A stretch of 64,000 nucleotides of DNA from UM-FILTER-49-7 sp964599895 (GTDB lineage Bacteria; Acidobacteriota; Holophagae; Thermotomaculales; Thermotomaculaceae): positions 8,138 through 72,137 of the forward strand of contig CAZRHT010000005.1 in NCBI GenBank assembly GCA_964599895.1, read 5' to 3'. Position 1 is the first letter of the stretch. Each line of letters opens with the position of its first letter. Made by a program: the position numbers and the translations under genes. Below, piece by piece: positions 26,252 through 34,904 of the stretch. The notes under the pieces were generated by a model, which was not told the origin of the DNA, did not search any database, and saw nothing but the letters and a program-made list of their open reading frames with translations.

Positions 26252-26952
26252 ATGGGCTCCTTTGAATTTATTTCATTTGGATAGGGCAAGGGGTCAGTGA
26301 GTCCGGCTTCCTGGAAACCTCTGAGACGAAGCTTACAGGAATCGCACCGGCCACAAGGGTCACCGTTTTCATCGGGACTGTAGCAGGTGCTGGTCAGGGA
26401 GTAATCCACACCGAGTTCGATGCCTTTTTGAACGATTTCGGCTTTTTTCATCCGGGCAAGGGGAGTGTGGATAGTGAACCGAATTCCCTCATCTGCGTAT
26501 CGGGTACCCAGTGTGATGGCAGACTCCATTGCCTGAATGAATTCAGGTCGGCAGTCCGGATAGCCACTGTAATCCACTGCGTTGGTTCCGATGAAAATAT
26601 CCTGTATTCCGTTCACTTCACAATACCCTGCAGCCACAGCCAGAAAAATAGTGTTTCTGGCTGGGACGTAAGTGATGGGAATACTGCCTCCTATACTTTC
26701 CTGAGGATTATCCGGTACTTCAATTGCCTGATCAGTCAGGGCAGAGCCGCCTATGCTGGTCAGCGGGACATGCATTATGATATGAGGAATGTTATATTTC
26801 TCGCAGAGTTGCCTGGATTTTTCCAGTTCTATCCGATGGCGTTGTCCGTAGTCAAAACTCAAGGCGGTGACAGCAAAACCCTGATGAAGGGCAATCGCCA
26901 ACACGGTTGCCGAATCCAGCCCACCGCTCAACAAGATCAGTGCTTTCTTCAT
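26248..26952 (-). CDS. queC: 7-cyano-7-deazaguanine synthase QueC
   Basis: QueC converts carboxydeazaguanine to preQ0 using ATP and ammonia, on the queuosine pathway. The 234-residue protein has the PP-loop LLSGGLDSATVL at the N-terminus, SFDYGQRHRIE, the VPARNTIFL motif and a C-terminal zinc site with cysteines in CYSPDENGDPCGRCDSCKLR. Length is normal. It heads a minus-strand operon with the nucleotidase pair, tsaD and the symporter. No preQ1 riboswitch is visible in the 43 bases before it. Confidence 0.96.
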   Translation of the reverse strand: MKKALILLSGGLDSATVLAIALHQGFAVTALSFDYGQRHRIELEKSRQLCEKYNIPHIIMHVPLTSIGGSALTDQAIEVPDNPQESIGGSIPITYVPARNTIFLAVAAGYCEVNGIQDIFIGTNAVDYSGYPDCRPEFIQAMESAITLGTRYADEGIRFTIHTPLARMKKAEIVQKGIELGVDYSLTSTCYSPDENGDPCGRCDSCKLRLRGFQEAGLTDPLPYPNEINSKEPI

Positions 26953-26995
26953 GAAAAAATCCTCCGTGACTGCATGCTACTATACAGAAAAACGG

Positions 26996-27598
26996 CTACT
27001 CATGCAAACTCAAAAGTTTCACCAATTCCAGCTGAAGTGTACGGCTCTTGTCTTTGGCATACCAGAGCTGGACCCGTTTTACAAAATCCTCATGGCTTTC
27101 GTCCGGCTTTGTTTTATGTATCCGAAGCAAGTCCTGGGCCGGTGCGGGACGGGGACCCCAATCCCACAGTATTTTCAGAGTATTGGCATCCATGCAGACA
27201 AGTTTTGGGATGGCTCGCCCACCGTTGGTCAGAAATGCATCCATGATGTCCGGATTTTCATCCCGCAGCAGAATATTCAGAGATATCTGGTCCGTCACGG
27301 ACGCCATTTTTGCGATGACGGGAAGATTCTGAGCTGCGTCTCCGCACCAGGCTTCAGTGAGGACAAGCCAGATCAGGTCGCGTTCAAGGTTTTTCAGCGT
27401 TTGAACTGTTTCTGTTCGAAGGTTTGTTGTGCGGTCGATCCGGGACATTCGATGGACATTCAGTCGGCTGTATTCCAACATTTTGTCCGAGTGATTGTTC
27501 CCGGTGGTTTTGTTCTGTTCCAGAAGGGAGTCAATCAGGTCCCTGTATTCGGAGTAACTGAGGGCTTTTTCCAGGTGTTTTTCTGTCAGTTTGTTCAT
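26996..27598 (-). CDS. Thioredoxin-family protein
   Basis: A 200-residue cytoplasmic protein of the thioredoxin-like family represented by Thioredoxin_9. The LVLTEAWCGDAAQNLPV segment (about 87-103) holds the active-site region with only one cysteine (CGDA instead of CxxC), followed by AIPKLVCMD with the cis-proline. A one-cysteine site argues for a monothiol or bacilliredoxin-like role, not classic disulfide reduction. The ATG at 27598 has GGGGA nine bases upstream; a GTG at 27619 is possible. It is the last gene of a trio with the ankyrin and NYN genes. Confidence 0.8.
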   Translation of the reverse strand: MNKLTEKHLEKALSYSEYRDLIDSLLEQNKTTGNNHSDKMLEYSRLNVHRMSRIDRTTNLRTETVQTLKNLERDLIWLVLTEAWCGDAAQNLPVIAKMASVTDQISLNILLRDENPDIMDAFLTNGGRAIPKLVCMDANTLKILWDWGPRPAPAQDLLRIHKTKPDESHEDFVKRVQLWYAKDKSRTLQLELVKLLSLHE

Positions 27599-27619
27599 TG
27601 ATGTTGTTCCCCTGTTCAC

Positions 27620-28453
27620 TTATGCACCGGGGATCATTTTTGCACCGCAGCTTTCAAGATAGGGAACGACCTTCTCAAACTGAGCAGGAGGGTGTTCTGC
27701 TGACCTCAGTTGAGTTGTCCGGGCCGCTGCATGCTGGAGTACGGATAAGCAATCTTTGTCCCGGGCGTTGACATTTGCTCCGGCTTTGACCAGAGCCTGC
27801 ACTGTCCCGAGAGAACCGCTTTCTGCCGCGTGAATCAGGGGAGTCCAACCCTTTTCGTCCTTGAGTTTAAAATTCGCACCCTTTTCCAGGAGCAGTTCGG
27901 TGAGTTTGACATTGCCAGTGTTAGCGGCAATCATAAGGGGCGTCATCCGGAGAATTTTCTCCCTGAAATCTACTTCAGCCCCCTTGTCCAGTATAAGATG
28001 AACCAATTTCAGTTCACCTTTTTGGATCGCCAGCTGAAGAGGACGCCAGCCGACATAGCTGCCTTTTTTGGGTGCAAGATCGAGTTTGGCACCCCGTTGA
28101 ATCAACAGGGTAGCGATGTCTACATTCCCATTGTCAATTGCATACATCAGAGCTGTCCAGCCCTTGTTATCCCCCTTGTCCCGTGAATCAATTTTGCAGT
28201 GAGCATCCAGAAGTTTTCGAACTGCATACATGTCACCGATTCTCGAACAGTATAGCAATGCGTTTTGACCGGCGACATTCTTTGCCACATAGAGGTCTCC
28301 CAGGTCAATCAAGCGGTCTACTTCTTTCTGATTCCCTGCCTTGACAGCGGCCGTCAGCTCGCTATTGATATCGCCGGCAAAGGTCGGCAATGCGGTCAAC
28401 GCGAGTACGATTCCCAGAATTAAAAATGACACAGGAAAATGTGATTTACGCAT
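27620..28453 (-). CDS. Exported ankyrin-repeat protein
   Basis: A 277-residue protein with a signal peptide (about 1-27, ending LPTFAGD) and about six ankyrin repeats. Clear units include GWTALMYAIDNGNVDIATLL, GWRPLQLAIQKGELKLVHLI, TPLMIAANTGNVKLTELLLE and GWTPLIHAAESGSLGTVQAL. Periplasmic ankyrin proteins mediate protein-protein contacts, and some protect against oxidative stress, but no function is evident here. The ATG at 28453 is chosen because it begins the signal peptide. Confidence 0.87.
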   Translation of the reverse strand: MRKSHFPVSFLILGIVLALTALPTFAGDINSELTAAVKAGNQKEVDRLIDLGDLYVAKNVAGQNALLYCSRIGDMYAVRKLLDAHCKIDSRDKGDNKGWTALMYAIDNGNVDIATLLIQRGAKLDLAPKKGSYVGWRPLQLAIQKGELKLVHLILDKGAEVDFREKILRMTPLMIAANTGNVKLTELLLEKGANFKLKDEKGWTPLIHAAESGSLGTVQALVKAGANVNARDKDCLSVLQHAAARTTQLRSAEHPPAQFEKVVPYLESCGAKMIPGA

Positions 28454-28472
28454 ATTTCTACTCCTTATACGG

Positions 28473-29186
28473 TTAATTAAATTCTGAATTTTCCCGGTGT
28501 TTGTCCCGGCACTCACCGCAATAGAATGTGGGGCCGCTCCAGTCGGTCAGCTCTTCAACTCCGCAGGACAGACATTTGCGGTTCTTTGTTTCCTTTACAA
28601 GTCGGATTTCATCCAGGTGTTCTTCAAGGAAAAGGTGAGGAAAATCAAATAGGTCCGTACTGTTGAGGAGTTTCTGAGAAGTCGGATAGATGTTACCCAG
28701 GCGTCGAAGTGCTGTCAGGAGAGTCCTTTTCCCCATTGCCCTTACACGTCTTAAAACCGGCATGTAGTCAAAATCACCAGCCAGCAGCACGGCCGCGTCA
28801 ATGGTGCCCGGGAGAGATGCGTAGTGCATCATCGAAGTTGAAAGGGCAATATCCACACATTTTTCATGAGGAGACATTCCCGCCTGGTTCTTGAAGTCAA
28901 TTTCGTAAATTTCCGTTTCAAAATGACATTCTTTTCTCAGATAGTCATAAAAGGCTTCCTGGGGGCCGGGATCAAATCCGGGTTTGTTTATAGGAATGGA
29001 TCCGAAAAAGCAGGTACGTACGATGTCGATTTCTTTTTCACTGGTCGCCGCCAGATGGTTGGAAACAACCTGGGGAATGCTTTGATAGTTAATTTTGAAG
29101 TCTGGATCATGGAAGGCGTTTACAATCTCTCCCTTGTTGTGAAAAATCCAGCTTCCATCTATAAAAATCATGGTTTTCAGTGCCAT
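28473..29186 (-). CDS. NYN/PIN-like nuclease with zinc ribbon
   Basis: A 237-residue protein of the NYN (LabA/DUF88) family. Acidic metal-site motifs are FIDGSWIF (about 8-15), KCVDIALSTSMMHYA (about 120-134) and AVLLAGDFDYMPVLRRVRAMGKR-like C-terminal strand with GDFD. A zinc ribbon CLSCG...FYCGEC closes the protein. NYN proteins are metal-dependent RNases or RNA-binding proteins. It lies 20 bases before the ankyrin gene and is probably co-transcribed with it. Confidence 0.85.
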   Translation of the reverse strand: MALKTMIFIDGSWIFHNKGEIVNAFHDPDFKINYQSIPQVVSNHLAATSEKEIDIVRTCFFGSIPINKPGFDPGPQEAFYDYLRKECHFETEIYEIDFKNQAGMSPHEKCVDIALSTSMMHYASLPGTIDAAVLLAGDFDYMPVLRRVRAMGKRTLLTALRRLGNIYPTSQKLLNSTDLFDFPHLFLEEHLDEIRLVKETKNRKCLSCGVEELTDWSGPTFYCGECRDKHRENSEFN

Positions 29187-29306
29187 TATTCACCTCGTTT
29201 ACTATAAAATATTTCTTTATTCACGTAGCTTGTCATTTGAATTTTCAAAGAACCGGCAGTCATATTTCATAATGTACTCATTTTCCGGTAGCCAGGCAAG
29301 TATTAA

Positions 29307-30302
29307 TCAGGGATTCAAGCTTTGAAAATTGTGAATGAATTGGGTCATTTCATCGATAGAGGTTATTCGGTTCAGGTTGACCCTGAGCTGTTTGCCTCCT
29401 GGAATGGAACGGGAGTACCATCCGGTGAAGATTTTCATCTTGTGGAGCGCGAGCTTTTCTGGATAAATGTTGGCCATTTCCAGGAACTGCTTTTCCATGA
29501 TTGAAAGGAGAAAATCCTGTGAAACATGGGTATCTGATGTCAATTCCGCAAATATCCAGGGCCTTTTGATGGCTGCCCTGGCAATCATGATGCCGTCACA
29601 TCCCGTGTCCAGCATTCTACTCAGACTTTCTCGATCAGTGATGTCTCCGTTTCCGATAACAGGAATTGAAAGCATGGCTTTCAGTTGGGCAATCTGGTCA
29701 TAATGAACAGAATCTCGAAACATTTCTTTCCGTGTCCGTCCGTGAAAAAAAATTCCGTTGACACCGTTTCTTTCTGCCATTTTCCCAAATTCCGGAAAGA
29801 CCAGGGACTGGCTGTTCCATCCACTGCGGATCTTGATGGTTAGGGGGATTGAAATTCGTTTTCGTACTGTAGAAACGATCCGTTCTGCCAGTTTCAGATC
29901 TTTGAGAAGAGCTGAACCACTGCCATGACGGGTTATGGTACTGGAGGGGCAGCCCATGTTAATGTCCACTGCATCCGCACCCGCAGCCGCTGCCATTTCT
30001 GCAGCGTCTGCCATTCGACCCGGCTCTTTTCCGACAATCTGGAAGAAGAGTGGTTTTTCCTGTTCTGTAAACCGGGCCATATGCAGAGTACGTTCACATT
30101 TCCTTGTGTATGCATCGGAGGAAATCATTTCAGTAAACATGGCACCCACTCCGCCAAATGTCCGGACAATCCTACGAAAAGGGCCGTCCGTTATATCTGC
30201 AATAGGGGCCAGGAAAGTGGCAGGCCTTACGGTGACGGAACCAATAATGACCGCTGCAGGTAGCGAGCAATCTTGTCCAACGGTGCGGGAGTCCAGAGTC
30301 AT
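29307..30302 (-). CDS. dus: tRNA-dihydrouridine synthase
   Basis: A 331-residue FMN-dependent Dus, which reduces uridines in the tRNA D-loop. Evidence is ATFLAPIADITDGPFRRI near the start (family APMAGVTD), the MNMGCP-type catalytic cysteine loop in DINMGCPSSTITRHG, IPLTIKIRSGW, and the phosphate-binding IPVIGNGDI and DGIMIARAA motifs. The N-terminus is about 20 residues longer than usual. It follows the YhaM-like gene after eight bases, at the end of the riboflavin/chaperone gene run. Which uridine is modified cannot be told. Confidence 0.92.
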   Translation of the reverse strand: MTLDSRTVGQDCSLPAAVIIGSVTVRPATFLAPIADITDGPFRRIVRTFGGVGAMFTEMISSDAYTRKCERTLHMARFTEQEKPLFFQIVGKEPGRMADAAEMAAAAGADAVDINMGCPSSTITRHGSGSALLKDLKLAERIVSTVRKRISIPLTIKIRSGWNSQSLVFPEFGKMAERNGVNGIFFHGRTRKEMFRDSVHYDQIAQLKAMLSIPVIGNGDITDRESLSRMLDTGCDGIMIARAAIKRPWIFAELTSDTHVSQDFLLSIMEKQFLEMANIYPEKLALHKMKIFTGWYSRSIPGGKQLRVNLNRITSIDEMTQFIHNFQSLNP

Positions 30303-30310
30303 AATTCTTT

Positions 30311-31270
30311 TCAGGGGCGGTTCTTGTAAATCACGCGACTGAACATTGGGAGATATGGAGTCCAGTCCGGATGATCTGACTGGACATCGGCTTCAATGGC
30401 CTGGCGCATGGCGTTGAGTTTGGCATCCATATTATCCAGGCTGTTAACCATTAATGCCTCCGGAGTTTTGGGTCGTTTTGGGGATCCGAATTCCAATTCA
30501 CCATGGTGCGAAAGGATAATGTGCAGCAGATGAAGTCGGATGTTGTCCGGGAAGTCAGGAATTTCCCGAATCCGGGCGGCGATATAGTCATATTCGATTG
30601 CAATGTGTCCCAGGAGTCGGCCTTCGGTGGAGTAACTGAATTCCCGTTGATAGGAGAGTTCCCAGAGCTTGCCCAGGTCATGGAAAAGTAGTCCGGCAAG
30701 AACAAGGTCTTTACTGATGAATGGGTAGACCGGAGTTACCTGAATTGCCAGTTTCAGCAAAGTCACCAGGTGTTCCAGATATCCACCCCTGTAGGCATGA
30801 TGCAGACTCTTGGCAGCGGGGGCGATTTTAGCCAGTTCCACAACGTCCGGGTCGTTATACACATGGGTTGCCAGTTCCTTGAGAAACTTGCTTTCCAACT
30901 CTGTTTCAATAATCTGGTGAACTTCATCCAGCATATGTTCAGGTGGACGTTCGCTTACCGGAAAGAAGATTGTGGGATCTTCTATTTCATCGTCGGTTGC
31001 TTTCCGGAGTTTGGTGACCACCATCTGCAACTGGTTGTTGTATAACTGTATCCGGAAGCGAAGCTTTACAAAATCTCCTGGTCTTATGGTGTCCACGGCT
31101 TCTTCGAAATTATCCCACATCATGCCGATGATATCTCCGCTTGAATCTCCGAATTTCAAAAACAGGTATTGACCCCCATTTTTCTTGTCCCGAATCGCAA
31201 GCAGTTTGAGCATATAGACTTCGTCACCCTTCCAGTCCGGCTTCAAGTCTTTTATAAATGTATGGTCCAT
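30311..31270 (-). CDS. YhaM-like OB-fold and HD-domain 3'-5' exoribonuclease
   Basis: A 319-residue protein with an N-terminal OB fold (about 15-100, including GQYLFLKFGDSSGDIIGMMWD) and a C-terminal HD domain. Metal ligands are visible in HAYRGGYLEHL, LFHDLGK and LLHIILSHHGELEFGSP. This is the layout of YhaM/CbfA, manganese-dependent 3'-5' exonucleases acting on RNA and DNA. It is directly abutted by the S4-domain gene (one base apart) and lies next to a Dus enzyme, so this end of the operon is RNA-related. Confidence 0.86.
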   Translation of the reverse strand: MDHTFIKDLKPDWKGDEVYMLKLLAIRDKKNGGQYLFLKFGDSSGDIIGMMWDNFEEAVDTIRPGDFVKLRFRIQLYNNQLQMVVTKLRKATDDEIEDPTIFFPVSERPPEHMLDEVHQIIETELESKFLKELATHVYNDPDVVELAKIAPAAKSLHHAYRGGYLEHLVTLLKLAIQVTPVYPFISKDLVLAGLLFHDLGKLWELSYQREFSYSTEGRLLGHIAIEYDYIAARIREIPDFPDNIRLHLLHIILSHHGELEFGSPKRPKTPEALMVNSLDNMDAKLNAMRQAIEADVQSDHPDWTPYLPMFSRVIYKNRP

Positions 31271-31528
31271 TTAAACAGTCTCCTCTTCCAGAATTTCGTA
31301 ATAAGTAAGTTCCATTCCCTTTTTTACAGGCCGAGTCGGAATTTCCTTTATCCTTATTTTCAGGCGTCGCCGGTGAAGTGGTAATTGCAGGATATCATCC
31401 GGTTTTACCTCACGGCCGGGCTTGGCAAGGGAACCGTTGAGCAATACTCGACCCGATCGAACCAATTCGTTGGCTACGGCTCTCCGTTTTACAATCATGG
31501 TCTTCTTCAGAAACAGATCCAGTCTCAC
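31271..31528 (-). CDS. S4-domain RNA-binding protein (RqcP/Hsp15-like)
   Basis: An 85-residue protein that is almost only an S4 domain: MRLDLFLKKTMIVKRRAVAN, then ELVRSGRVLLNG and a basic tail. This matches small ribosome-associated proteins of the Hsp15/RqcP family, which act on 50S particles carrying stalled peptidyl-tRNA. Its start overlaps the SurA-like gene by four bases. The small size alone makes finer assignment unsafe. Confidence 0.85.
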   Translation of the reverse strand: MRLDLFLKKTMIVKRRAVANELVRSGRVLLNGSLAKPGREVKPDDILQLPLHRRRLKIRIKEIPTRPVKKGMELTYYEILEEETV

Positions 31529-32502
31529 AGGTCTTCCGGTTTTACATCCACCCGCGTATAGAAAGTTCCCTTCAGTTCAGCAATGAATTTCTTAATGGCG
31601 GCATCGATCTGCGGTTCCCGTATTTTGTTTCGAATGTCATCCTTGACGTCTTTGAAAGGTCGGGCCTTAGGTTTATTGATCTCGGTCAAACGAACAATAT
31701 GGAAAGAGCCGGGAATATCTATTACTGGAGAGACTTCCTCAAGTTTCAAGGACAGCGCGGCATTTTCCAGCTTCTTGTTCAGATCGCCCTTCTTCAGATT
31801 TTGCATTTCACCGTTGTAATCTTTGGAGCCTGCCTCAGAATATTTCTGGACTGCTTCACCGAAGCCGAGCTTGTTCGTCATGATAAGTTTCCGACACTCT
31901 TCCATTTTTGCAAGTACGCTCGCCCTGTTCTGATCATTGTAGAACATCACTATTTCCTGCAGGGAGTAAGTGAATGGCGATTCATATTCACTCTGATGCT
32001 GGGCATAATATGCTTGCATCTCAGCGTCGTCCACTTGAATTTTTCTGACAACCAACTGATTGATGACTGTTCTGGCTGTATTTTGAGTTTTCTGATTTTC
32101 TTTAAATTCTTTCAGTGTCATTCCGGTAGATTGCATCAGCGCATTTTCGAGCTGTGCTTCCGTCTTGAAGTTGTTTTCTTTTAACAGTTGCTGAATAAAA
32201 CCTTCGATTTGTTCATCCGTGATACTTATGTCTTCCTGTTTGGCTTTTTCCAGGAGTAGGAGTTCCTCGAATTTTTCCTCAATGACTTGTTTCTTCAGTG
32301 TGGCAATTTGTTTCTGGAGTTCTGTTCCAGTATATTTCTGGAAAAGGGCCGAGGACCGGGCATCATAAATCTTTTTTAAATCCAGCAGGGTGGCCGCCCG
32401 GTTGTTAACGATGATAGCAATTTTCTCTACCACTTTTGAAAGGCCAAGAGACGCTGGTGTCAATACGATTAATAGAACGAGAATCAGTGCGCGTTTTGTC
32501 AT
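31525..32502 (-). CDS. SurA-like periplasmic chaperone/peptidyl-prolyl isomerase
   Basis: A 325-residue exported protein (signal about 1-22). It has a SurA N-type helical domain beginning VVEKIAIIVNNRAATLLDL and containing a charged helical segment, followed by one parvulin-like domain (about 180-280; YSLQEIVMFYND... and FHIVRLTEI). SurA assists folding of outer-membrane barrels such as the TonB receptor. The parvulin domain is weakly conserved, so isomerase activity is uncertain. It is the third of three chaperone genes in a row; the upstream gene overlaps by four bases. Confidence 0.82.
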   Translation of the reverse strand: MTKRALILVLLIVLTPASLGLSKVVEKIAIIVNNRAATLLDLKKIYDARSSALFQKYTGTELQKQIATLKKQVIEEKFEELLLLEKAKQEDISITDEQIEGFIQQLLKENNFKTEAQLENALMQSTGMTLKEFKENQKTQNTARTVINQLVVRKIQVDDAEMQAYYAQHQSEYESPFTYSLQEIVMFYNDQNRASVLAKMEECRKLIMTNKLGFGEAVQKYSEAGSKDYNGEMQNLKKGDLNKKLENAALSLKLEEVSPVIDIPGSFHIVRLTEINKPKARPFKDVKDDIRNKIREPQIDAAIKKFIAELKGTFYTRVDVKPEDL

Positions 32503-33440
32503 TCTTCCTCCCCATGGGAAACGGGAAACTTCCCGCTATAATTAAACACCAGAATGCGCTCCGGGTAAACAATAATTCGTGATTGTTGAATCATCTCTTG
32601 TTTTTTCTTCATAATAAGTTTCTGCAAGCTTTGCGCGGCCAGTTTTTCCCGAATTGTTTCCTCAACATCCTCAAACGGCAGTTTTCTCGGGGCGAGCTTC
32701 TGCTTTATCGTAAGTAAATTATAGGAAACAGAAGCGCCAAGTTGAGTTTGGATGATTTTTGATACCCTGCCTGGTTTCAACCCTTCCAGAGTTTTCAGAA
32801 AAGGATCCGGTATTTCACTTGCCTGGAAGCAATTCTCTTCAATCTCAATGTCCTGGTATCTCTTTCGGATGAAATCCAGATTCTTCTTTCGGTGAACCAG
32901 CCAGTATCTGGCATCCTTGAGCAGGTCTTCATAGCTGGTAGAAAATCGGACGAAACAGTAGCTTTCTCCCTTTAGAAATTCGTTAATATTCTGCTCGTAG
33001 TAGTTTCGGGCCTCCTCAGTCGTTACCAGCGGTGCTTCCTCTGAGAGCATGTTCTCGAATTTTTCCTCAGCAAGAATAAGTGAAGTGTTCAAAGCCAGGA
33101 TACGTTTTTGATGCAGATCGTAGGTGTCCAGTAGTCGCGTTTTACCAGTCAATTGAAGGTACTCGGCAATTTCTTTTTCGGATGGAAGCTGATTCTGACT
33201 CTTAAGGTAGTTCAGTAGCGCGCGCTGTTCCAGATAATTATCAAAGAGCCGGTTCAGAATTTCCTCGTCCTTTTTCTCAAGAATGTCGGCGTAATTTGCC
33301 TGCAGATACAATACAAATTCGTCACGCACCACGTCCTGGTTGTCTATGCGCGCAATTACGTTGTCCGGAACCGGAGAAAAATTCCGGCCACTGCACGCAA
33401 AAAGCAATGGTAATAAAAGGAAAAGGACCAGTTTTCGCAC
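32499..33440 (-). CDS. SurA/parvulin-like lipoprotein, degenerate isomerase domain
   Basis: A 313-residue lipoprotein (lipobox LLFACSG at about 13-19). It starts like a SurA/PrsA chaperone (VIARIDNQDVVRDEFVLYL), has a long charged helical middle and a C-terminal stretch (LKPGRVSKIIQTQLGASVSYNLLTIKQKL) that follows the parvulin pattern, but with key residues changed. I take it as an outer- or inner-membrane-tethered holdase. It lies between two related genes with overlaps or gaps of only a few bases. Confidence 0.75.
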   Translation of the reverse strand: MRKLVLFLLLPLLFACSGRNFSPVPDNVIARIDNQDVVRDEFVLYLQANYADILEKKDEEILNRLFDNYLEQRALLNYLKSQNQLPSEKEIAEYLQLTGKTRLLDTYDLHQKRILALNTSLILAEEKFENMLSEEAPLVTTEEARNYYEQNINEFLKGESYCFVRFSTSYEDLLKDARYWLVHRKKNLDFIRKRYQDIEIEENCFQASEIPDPFLKTLEGLKPGRVSKIIQTQLGASVSYNLLTIKQKLAPRKLPFEDVEETIREKLAAQSLQKLIMKKKQEMIQQSRIIVYPERILVFNYSGKFPVSHGEEE

Positions 33441-33442
33441 AA

Positions 33443-34348
33443 TTACAACTTGATGTCGATTGCCGCTTTTTTCTTCAGGGTTTCGACCGTATCCGACAGA
33501 ATGGACCTGTAGAAGTTGCCTTTCAGTTCTTCTTTTTCTTTCTTGGAGAGTTGATCAAAGGGTTTGCGTTCTCCATCCGTCTTGTTGATAAGTTTTACAA
33601 GATGATAGCCAAATCGCGTTTTGACAATACCGCTGACATCTCCGGGTTTCATCGTTGCAAGTGCCTGCTCAAATTCCGGAACCATTGCACCCTTTTCGAA
33701 TGTGCCAAGATCTCCTCCACGGGGTGCGGAAGGGCCTTCAGAATATTTCTTCGCGAGTTCACTGAAGTCCGCGCCGCTTTTGAGTTTTTCCTGCAGCATT
33801 TTGATCTCTTTAAGAGCGGCGGCATCGGAGGTTGCATCCGTCCCGGTACTGTTGGATACTTTTGCGTCTTTTTGGGGAGTGATTACAATATGTTTTGCTG
33901 TGTAACTCGTTTTGCCCGCCATTACATCGCTATGAGTGGCATAGAATTTGCTCAGAATGTCATCTGTTGCCGGGTTATTCTCTACCACATATTGATAGTA
34001 TCGGTTGAGAAGAAGCTCGTTGGTCATCAATTCGCGGCGGACAAGGTAAGTGGGATCTTTATCAAGGTTTAGTTTTCTTGCCTCCTGTACCAGTAGTGTC
34101 TGGGTAGTCAATTGATCCAGCAGTTTCTTTTTTCCGTCGGGAGACTGGAATTGTTGCTGAGTCTGAGGGGGGAGAGATTCGATCAGGAGTTTGAGTTTGT
34201 CCTCAGTAATTTTATTCCCATTGAGATTGGCGATAACCTTACCGCTTCCCTGATACACTTGACTTTTCTTCTGAGATTGACATGCGGACATGATCAGTGA
34301 GAAGGCTATCACGGCTGTAATCACACTGTAACCAAAAATCTTTTTCAT
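33443..34348 (-). CDS. PrsA-like parvulin lipoprotein
   Basis: A 301-residue lipoprotein (lipobox SLIMSAC) with a SurA/PrsA N-domain (GKVIANLNGNKITEDKLKLL) and an intact parvulin domain (about 165-265): YTAKHIVITPQKDAK, FSELAKKYSEGPSAPRGGDL, and FGYHLVKLINK. This is the best-preserved isomerase of the three. PrsA-type proteins help exported proteins fold. It is the first of the trio and has a possible own promoter at 34379. Confidence 0.9.
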   Translation of the reverse strand: MKKIFGYSVITAVIAFSLIMSACQSQKKSQVYQGSGKVIANLNGNKITEDKLKLLIESLPPQTQQQFQSPDGKKKLLDQLTTQTLLVQEARKLNLDKDPTYLVRRELMTNELLLNRYYQYVVENNPATDDILSKFYATHSDVMAGKTSYTAKHIVITPQKDAKVSNSTGTDATSDAAALKEIKMLQEKLKSGADFSELAKKYSEGPSAPRGGDLGTFEKGAMVPEFEQALATMKPGDVSGIVKTRFGYHLVKLINKTDGERKPFDQLSKKEKEELKGNFYRSILSDTVETLKKKAAIDIKL

Positions 34349-34378
34349 TTAATTCTCCTGTAATTTATCTACTTGTAT

Positions 34379-34407
34379 ATTATCCCAGATTTTTCCAGGC
34401 TTTTCCA
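34379..34407 (-). promoter_or_regulatory. Possible promoter of the chaperone genes
   Basis: On the minus strand TGGAAA (34407-34402), 17 bases, then an extended TGG-GATAAT -10 (GATAAT at 34384-34379). It lies in the 91-base gap after ribH. Confidence 0.35.
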
Positions 34408-34439
34408 CTGAAAGAAGACACCATAGTGAATGGGAGGCC

Positions 34440-34904
34440 TTATTCGATCTTTCCCATCAGGTCTGCCATTTCAATGGCTGACAGGGCTGCCGACCACCCC
34501 TTGTTGCCTGCTTTTGTTCCTGCTCTATCAATGGCTTGTTCCACGGTGTCTGCGGTGATTACTCCGAAGATTACCGGCGTGTTTCGGGTGATGGATACGC
34601 TGGCAATTCCCTTGCTCACTTCTGCCGACACATAGTCAAAGTGTGGGGTTTCACCCCTTATGACGGCACCGAGACAGATGACAGCATGGTATTCCCCGGT
34701 TTCACACATGCGCTTAGCTACCAACGGAATTTCAAAACTTCCTGGAACCCAGGCGACTGTAATATCTTCGCTTTCGCAGTGATGGCGGTTGAGGCAATCC
34801 ACTGCTCCGTCCAACAGCCTTGACGAGATAAAGTCGTTGAATCTGCTGATAACGATGGCAAAAGAGCGACCTTTTGCATTAAGTTTACCTTCAATGGTTT
34901 TCAT
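34440..34904 (-). CDS. ribH: 6,7-dimethyl-8-ribityllumazine synthase
   Basis: RibH joins dihydroxybutanone phosphate and the ribitylamino-uracil into lumazine. The 154-residue protein has the family motifs FAIVISRFNDFISSRLLDGA, WVPGSFEIPLVAKR and GAVIRGETPHFDYV (catalytic His), with the phosphate-binding TKAGNKGWSAA-like segment near the end. Last gene of ribD-ribE-ribBA-ribH; it overlaps ribBA by four bases. Confidence 0.96.
   Translation of the reverse strand: MKTIEGKLNAKGRSFAIVISRFNDFISSRLLDGAVDCLNRHHCESEDITVAWVPGSFEIPLVAKRMCETGEYHAVICLGAVIRGETPHFDYVSAEVSKGIASVSITRNTPVIFGVITADTVEQAIDRAGTKAGNKGWSAALSAIEMADLMGKIE

Noticed and set aside
26953..26995. preQ1 riboswitch before queC
   Set aside because: The gap of 43 bases has only a possible -10 and a ribosome site, with no CUAG-type preQ1 aptamer.
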